Origin: Diphasiastrum complanatum
Lineage: Eukaryota; Streptophyta; Lycopodiopsida; Lycopodiales; Lycopodiaceae
NCBI GenBank assembly: GCA_029204225.1
Contig: CM055098.1
Span: 13,628,815-13,692,814 of the forward strand
DNA length: 64,000 nucleotides
Direction of reading: 5' to 3'
The notes under the pieces are model-generated. The model had not been told where the DNA came from. It made no database searches and saw only the letters and a program-made list of their open reading frames with translations. Made by a program: the position numbers and the translations under genes. Positions 56,401 to 64,000 of the stretch are shown one piece after another. Positions within the stretch are counted from its first letter, which is position 1. The number at the start of each line of letters is the position of its first letter.

Positions 56401-59375
56401 CATTCTATCTACATAGGAGACAGTGGATGGTGAGCGCTTGTGCACAACCAGGATGCGAGCTTGAGGTGGGAGATGGCTGATGGTATGGGACACTGTTAGG
56501 GTTGGAGGTCAGATCCCGCTTGTACAAGTCACATGCTAGGGCAAGGAGGGTGGATTTGGATTGGATCCTATGGCAGGGTGGATCGTGTGACGTTCGGCTC
56601 CTAGTGGGTAATCGACACTTGGCGGTTTGCGGATTGAAAGGTTGTAACATTGGTATCAGAGCCAAGTTAAGTCCTTTTTGGGCTTTACGAGGTTTTTTCA
56701 TAGATTTATCATGGGTTATGCAATAATTGCATTACTTTTGACAAATGTTCTCAAAGGGGTAAAAAGAACTAGCCGACACAGTAAATATAGTCCTCCAATT
56801 ACTTGGACTGAAGAGATGAATCAAAGTTTTGAAAACCTCAAATATTGTGTGTCTACAGCGCCTATTTTACACATAGTGGATCCTAACAAGCCGTATGTGC
56901 TTGAAACGGATGCCAGTGACTATGCTATAGGTGCAGTCCTCTATCAGGATGGTAGACCGGTTGCTTTTGAAAGCAAAAAGTTGGATCCTACTCAAAGGCG
57001 ACATTCCACCTATGATAAGGAATTTTTTGCAATTATTCATGCCTTAAAAATTTAGCGACATTATTTATATGGATCCAAATTTACTTTAATAATTGACCAT
57101 CAAGCATTAAGGTATATTATTGATGCAGCTGACCGTAGGGGTTGTAAAGCCAGATGGTTGGAAATGCTCCAAGAATTTCATTATGACATTGAGTATCGGA
57201 CGAGTACTTTTTATAGTATCGCGGATGCCTTAAGCCGTATTGGAGAGGTTAATCAGTTAAGTTTTTTTGAGATCCAATCTGAATTATATCTGCCCTGAAG
57301 AGACTTGTGGAAGTTTTAAGACCGATAGGTACTTCGGTCGCATCTGGCTAGACGTCCTGGTAGGCACTTCTAGATCTAGTGGTGACCTTGGAATGCAGGA
57401 TTCCAAGATTTTTCCTCATCAGGACAAGATATTAAGGGATTAATCCATACGGAATGGGTAATTTTTTAGGAATGGGAAAGTGTGTGTGCCAGAAAATGAT
57501 GATATTAGGGCCCAAATCCTGCATGAATGTCATGACAGCCTATGTGTAGGGCACCCTGGCTTACAAAGAATGCTTGACCTAATAAAAAGGAATTTATTGG
57601 CCAAATCTAAAGGTCAAGTGGAGGCATGCGCTTGCAAATGTGGACAATGCGGCAGCTGGTTTGTTACTTCCTTTGGAAATTCCCAAAAGAAAAAGGGACA
57701 GTATTTCCATGGATTTTGTGGTTGGGCTACCTTGGACGGGGAAGCAAAATGATGCTATTTGGGTTATAGTTACAGACTAACCAAAATGACGCAATTCATT
57801 CCAACTAGGCAGTCTGTCAAAACCTCTGAACTTGATCAGCTTTTCATGGAAAAGTTGTTCGGGTTGTTTGATTTGCCGAATGATATTGTGATCGGTATTC
57901 CAAGTGCACTGGCAAATTCTGGCAAGTGGTCTTTGAGAAATTAGAGACCAACTTAAGTCTAGGGTCTACAGATCATTCTGAATTGGATGGTCAGATTGAA
58001 AGGACGAACCAGTCTATGGAAGATTTGCTTCGTGCATAGTTTTCAGGAGATGGTCGAATTGGAAAAGGTATGTTCCAATGATTGAGGTTGCGTATAACAG
58101 TGCAAAACATTTAGTGACTTTAGTCCCCATTCACTCTGATGTATGGTTTTCAGCCTAGAGCGCCAATATTCGTGGATCTCAAAAGCCTCAAGGTTAAAGC
58201 AGCAGTGGATTTCCTGCATGATATGCAAGAAATGCTGCTTGTTGCTCGCGATAACGTAAAGACCGGTTCAAGATAGAGCCCAGTTTTACGCTAATCAAAA
58301 GCGACAACCTAGGGTCTTTGCGGAAGGGGATTGGGTGTATCTTAAAGTCCCAAAGGACACTAAGGTACTAAAGACTGGAAAATGTTCTAAGTTATCGCCT
58401 CGTTATGTTGGGCCTTTCCATATTGTAAAGAATCTCAACCGGAATGCCTATCAACTAGACCTTCCTCAAGGAATCGAGGTTCACCTAGTTTTCCACAGTA
58501 GTTGTTTAAAGGAACGACTTGGTGGAAAGGATGAATTGATTCTACAAGATAAGCTAGTTCAGCTTGAGGACCTGTCATCTTTAGTACCTTCTGAACCACA
58601 AGCCATTGTTGATGTTCGTCAACACGGGCTCGGAAACCGAACAGGTAACTGAGTACTTGGTTTGTTGGAAAGGAAGTTTCGATGATGAGGACACTTGGGG
58701 AAAGGAACGTGATTGAGATTCCCAGATTTCCTTCCTTTGTTTCAAAGTATCGAAACCGCGCTATTGAACTTTCGTCTATTCTTTCCATTTATGTCAATGG
58801 TGCAACTACATGTGAATAATTCTTCACACCTTTATGATAAAACACAGCTAATGCAAGAACGCCTCTCAAAGTTGTCAAGTTTGTAGGTACATGCCAAGCA
58901 AGGAGAACAAGTACTTTTTTAGGATTTGTTCTTATCCCATCTGTTGACACTATCAAACCTAAATATAATATTTCTTTTTGAAATATTTCACTCTTTCTAT
59001 TATTAGCAAATAATATGTTTTCCCTCAAAGTTTACAACACATTTGTAAGGTGACTCACATTTGCAACATCACCACAACTGTGAACAAGTATGTCATCAAC
59101 AAATTGCCCATAGACGTGCAAATTTTGACATCTTATAAAAAGATCCCACTATATGTATCAACGATCTTGTTTCATGGGAGATCTATCGGCTCTTAGTAGA
59201 CATTGCAGAAGTAAGGTTTTTATAGCTATTTGGATAGTTTGAGGACTTTGAACTCCAAAAAGTGTACTACAAGATGTTGCTAACTGGTCCATCTTTGTTC
59301 TAGTTCTTTGGCTCCTTGTAAAGTGCTTTTGTTGTGTGTGTGTGTGTGGTTGTGACAGAGAGTACAAGTGCTTTT

Positions 59376-59430
<55 letters not shown>

Positions 59431-62400
59431 TGAATTTCTTTGTGTGCTCTAAAATAGAATGTCTTTCATCATGTAGAAGCACAGGTTGGTGACAAGGTTG
59501 TACCTATTTTTGTGTCAATCGATCCTGAGCGTGACGATGTTGCACAATTGCGTGCCTATTTGAAAGGTGTGCTCACTCTTCTTGCACTTTGCCTTGCTTT
59601 TTGATCCATGACCTCTTTATGATTCGTTTGTGACATAACTAGATATGTTTGGGTGGTTTGTAGATAATAATGCATGAAGACATTTTGTATTCCAAGTATT
59701 GGACTGTATTGGTTGTATTTGGATATTTTTCAAATAGAGACATACTATTTTAATTTTCACAAGTGGTGGATGCAGCTTAGTGATGGATGCAGCTTATGAT
59801 GACTTCAATCAACAACTCCCATTTATGAGCAAGTCATCACAATAGAGAAGAAACAGAGAGAGGATCAGTAAAAAAAAGGCATGAAGAACAATCATATTCA
59901 ATGGAACGACAATAATTTCGACAAGTGTATATAGTTAGTTTGAAAATGTTGATCTAATGGATGCTAAAGAGAGCAGTCGCTGCACTGAGGGCTAAACATC
60001 TCATAACTTACTATTGAGACTAAGGCCCGAAGGTCTAATGATAATATTTGGCCCAAACTAGGCGTAGGATTTGTGTCCTATCACCCAAGGCCCAAGAATG
60101 GCCAAGTGGTCGATAAGTGACTCTAGTAAATGTCAAATAACAATTGATGCGCTATATTTGTCCAAATGGTAGATGAAAAGAAGTGCAGGGCGTTAGGCAT
60201 ATAGATGTCATGTCAGTAATATATGGGCTAAAAACCTCTATTCTTTGAAAAGATAGTGACCCCCAAATTCGTGTATAGAACATGTTGATGCCAAAAAATA
60301 TGAGATTCTAATGCCGCGTGACATAAGGAATATACATCAAAATATCGCATCGAATAAGAAGCTACAAAAGTTTATCGATGCCATGTCTAGGTTAGTACCA
60401 AGCATAACAAAGGAGGCGTGTCCACACCCACAAACTCTCAAATTAATTAACTTTTTCAATTCATAGCACTTACCAAATGTTATGACATGCCTACTCCTCC
60501 CTCAATGCCTAAGAGTAGGGTATGTCACATGCACAAACATACGTCCACATTGGCTTTCATACAACTATACAAAGGCCAACCTATTGCATTCCTATTACTT
60601 TTCTCAAAATAAAGGGCAGACTTGGTCACGGTGAAGACCGACATTAAAGAGTAAAGCCAACCAAATGAATTCAGTACTTTCTCATAGAAGACTAAGGAAA
60701 AATCACATTTTGTGTATTGAATAAGAAGCTACAAAGTCTTGTATGTCAAAGAGGAAGTTAGAAAGTGGAAATACAACACCACCAAATGCAAACATCGTAG
60801 ATTAAGTTGCATAATGTATATCCCAAAGACTTAGTTGGGAATGTATTGATGATTGAACGCTTGCTAACTATGGATCACACTACTATGCAAAGGAACCGAT
60901 AATGTCAAATGAAGGCATCTATATGAACCATATGACAACAATATAGCATAAGAACTTTTTTGGATAGGACTAGATATCGTACAAGTTGGACAGACCAAGA
61001 GTGCCAAATGATGGCATCTGTCTTGTATGACTAAAACATGGAATTAAACTTTACTGATGTGAAGGACAAACTACCATTCTAGTCATGTAGACCAAGAGTG
61101 CCACACAATATAGTAGTATGGACCATGAATGCCAAATAATTACCTAGGAAGCATATCTATGGAGCTTATGAATGCCAAATAGTAGTAATAGTTGGCTCAA
61201 CATGTACCCATATCAACGAAGATAGTCATGCAAATGGCTTGATAGATAGAAAGAGGAGCTATGGTATCAAGTATGAAGTGGACTGTGCTTGATTTGCAAA
61301 AGGAACTACATAATTGAGATTAGGAGTGGGGGGACAAATTAAGGTTCTATGGATAAAGACACAAATTCATATAGTTAGTTGGCTTTTGATAACCTTTGAC
61401 AATCTTATCTGGCACCTGGCCTTGATTAGTAGGGTCTTCTAGTTAGCTATAAATAGGCCCAAGGCCTCCTCATTTGTTGACAGATTGATTGATTGACGTA
61501 CTTCTTACATTAGTCTAGCACATAGTTGCTGTTTGTGTGCTGGAACGCATCCCGGGATTTTGTCTCAGAATGTGACTTTGGAATGCAATTTTTTTTTGAT
61601 ATGGGGTGTCAAAAAACAACTCTTGGGATGGGGGGGTCGATAGTAATTTTTTGTAAATTTTTTTATTTACTACATGAGCCTACAGATCCCTAATAATATG
61701 TAGCTATTGCATCACTGAGTCCTGACGAATTGATTCACTGATTCACTGTTCATCACGCCCTTTTGGCAAGATGCCAGAGCTATGGATATCTAGACCTGGA
61801 ACGCCCACGCCCTATGCATCATATCTATTGCTGATGCACTGATTAGGATCATTTGGATCAGCTTGGCTTTGAGAATAGGATATGCAGATCAGATATTAAC
61901 ATCAGTCAAGCAATGTGATTCCATACATGCACACATTGATATGCATACGCTCAGACTTGATTTTGCTTCGTTAAAGTCTAGGACTCCTACAATACTTTTG
62001 AGCTAATTGATGTACCATAGAAGGAATCAAACTGAAATCTGAGGGCATTCATAGCATTTGAAAATTTGTTATAATCTTACTACCTCCAATCAGACATTTT
62101 TTCCATGTCTGCAGATCACATTTTTTGGAATCAAACTTGTAAAACATATTGGGGGTCGCATAGTCCGGGATGGCCGAACAATCGAAGATGGCCGAACAAT
62201 CGAAGGTGGCCGAATTGTCGAAGAGTGGCTGAATAGTCGGTGCCAGCCGAGTCGACATAACACTATCATCGATTCCTTTGTATTTCTGTAAACTGTTAGA
62301 AAACCAGTGTATTTCTGTAGAGTGTGCGACTGTACAGGCATTTACATACAGCTAATGAATGGATCTAGATTAGTAATGAGATAAGGGATGGAGAGGATAG

Positions 62401-64000
62401 AAATCAAACACTCCCCCTTAATCTGGATCCTTGAATGCCTTGATTTGGAGATTCAAGATACCACAAAAATTCTTGCGTGCTTCTTGATTTAATCCTTTTG
62501 TAAATATATCAGCTGCCATGTACTGGTTTCTGCAAAATTTCAAGCTTACTTCCTTGTTAAGTATTTTGTTCCTGATGTAGTGGTACATAATCTTGATGTG
62601 CTTGCTCCGAGAGAGAAATCTAGGATTGATCGATAATGCAATAGCACTCTGATTTGTCACTGAATAATTGTTGGAGCAGATTGTCTGAGACCAATATCAG
62701 ACAATAAATTTCTCAACCAAATTGCCTCTTTAGTAGCTTGAGAGACTGCAATGTATTCTGATTCTGTTGATGACATTGCAATGGAGATTCGTTTTTGACT
62801 GTCCCATGATATTGGACCATTATTGAACAAGAAGACATGTCCAGAAGTCGATCTTCGTCGATATCACCTACCCAATTTGCATTTGTATACCCATGTGTAT
62901 GGATATCGGATGAATCGACATCACCATAGCAGATACAAAGGTCAATGGTAGCTCGTACATATTTGTACTCTGAAAAAGAGCTTTCCAGTGGATCATACCA
63001 GGGTTGGCCATGTGCTGGCTCAAGGAGCTGATGGCATATGCAAGATCGGGCCTGGTAGAGATCATTGCATACATCAGGGATCCGATAATTGATTGATATG
63101 GATATCTCTTCATTTCGGCCTTCTCCTCATTTGTCTGAGGGCATTGCTCCTTAGATAATTTTAGACCTGGGTCCATGGGATTATGTACAAACTTGCAATT
63201 CAATTGAATCCCGAGACAGTAATGTGCTTCTCCCAGATCTGTCATCTCGAATTCTTGGGATAGCATCCTCTTAGTTTCCTTTGTTAGTTCGAACGTATCA
63301 TCCACGTAGAGTGTGATGATGACAAAGAATCGATTAACAACTTTGAAATATACATTACAGTCTGCAGAGCTCGGTTCGAATCCACGATCGATCAAGAATG
63401 TGTTGATTCGATGGAACCGTGCTCTGGATGATTCTTTCAGACTGTACAAAGCTTTATGGAGTTTGCATACCTGATCTTCTCGACCATTGAGGATATAGCT
63501 TTCTGGCTGGATCATGTAAATGTCCTCCTTGATAACTCCATCGCATCGAGGAATGCCGTTTGTACATCCATCTGGTGTACCTCAAGATCTGCTGCAGCAA
63601 CATATGAATGGAAGTATGCTTGAATGGAAGTAGCAGTTGAATGGAAGTATGCTTGACAACCGGGCTAAAAGCTTCGAAGTAGTTGATATTGGGAATTTGT
63701 GAAATCCCCTTGTCACGAGTCGAGCTTTCCTTTTGTCGATACTGCCGTCTGCTTTATATTTGATCTTAAAGATCCATTTGCAATCGATTACCTTTCTATT
63801 TGCTGGCAGCTTGGTGATAATCCATGTGTTGTTCCTCAGCAGTGAGTTGTACTCCTTGTCCATTGCTTCTTTCCAGAGATCTGATTTCCTACTCTCTATG
63901 ATACTTTGTTCATAACTTGGTATTAGAGCTCTTTCTTGGGCTAAGTGGGAAGATCACGTGCAAATTTTTTGGAACATATCCTAATTTGCAACCATCTCCC

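Overview
The window is nuclear DNA of a land plant with a transposon-swollen genome. The evidence is GT-AG introns, plant-type Copia and chromodomain Ty3/gypsy elements primed by initiator tRNA-Met, a CACTA transposase fragment, and one host gene stretched over more than 18 kb. Large introns packed with LTR elements, plus a LINE that seems to end in a restriction-like endonuclease, fit a fern or gymnosperm better than a compact angiosperm. The sequence alone does not fix the species.

Left part (1-25 kb), almost all mobile DNA: a CACTA (DUF4218) fragment at the edge; an 87-bp tRNA-like SINE with a perfect 17-bp target duplication; a plus-strand Copia remnant (A) that keeps gag-protease and the very end of pol around 1.2 kb of unidentified sequence; a second Copia start (F); and a decayed Ty3/gypsy integrase. 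A three-level nest follows at 8.7-25.2 kb. Old minus-strand Copia C is interrupted in its LTR by Copia B (9428-15858, TSD CTATA, intact 1317-codon gag-pol, two LTR differences by eye) and in its reverse transcriptase by Copia D (16849-22764, TSD CTAGA). D in turn carries a second SINE copy.

Middle part (25-40.9 kb): a 270-bp CT microsatellite; LTR and gag fragments of several Copia elements in both orientations; a 25/49-bp minisatellite (about 33.33-33.95 kb); and Copia remnants H, I, J1 and J2. B is the only element in the window whose protein-coding part is intact.

Right part (40.9-64 kb): a five-exon reading frame on the plus strand rebuilds the first 233 residues of a SCO1/SenC-family mitochondrial copper chaperone (plant HCC type). 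It has a presequence-like N-terminus, one membrane segment and an intact CPDDC copper motif. Its introns are about 5.5, 0.26, 7.3 and 4.9 kb. Intron 1 holds a 5'-truncated LINE, and intron 4 holds a chromovirus with a roughly 600-bp internal tandem duplication plus an opposite-strand gypsy fragment. The 3' exons lie beyond the window or beyond what I could find. A minus-strand Copia (K) occupies the right edge.

B could be the protein donor for relatives A and G that lack most of pol, but that is inference. I found no clearly new multi-gene system. The most unusual items are the minimal tRNA-only SINE, the RLE-type LINE, the CACACGTGTG palindromes shared by several LTR families, the pol stop codon built from the LTR terminus, and the HCC gene with its duplicated upstream region.
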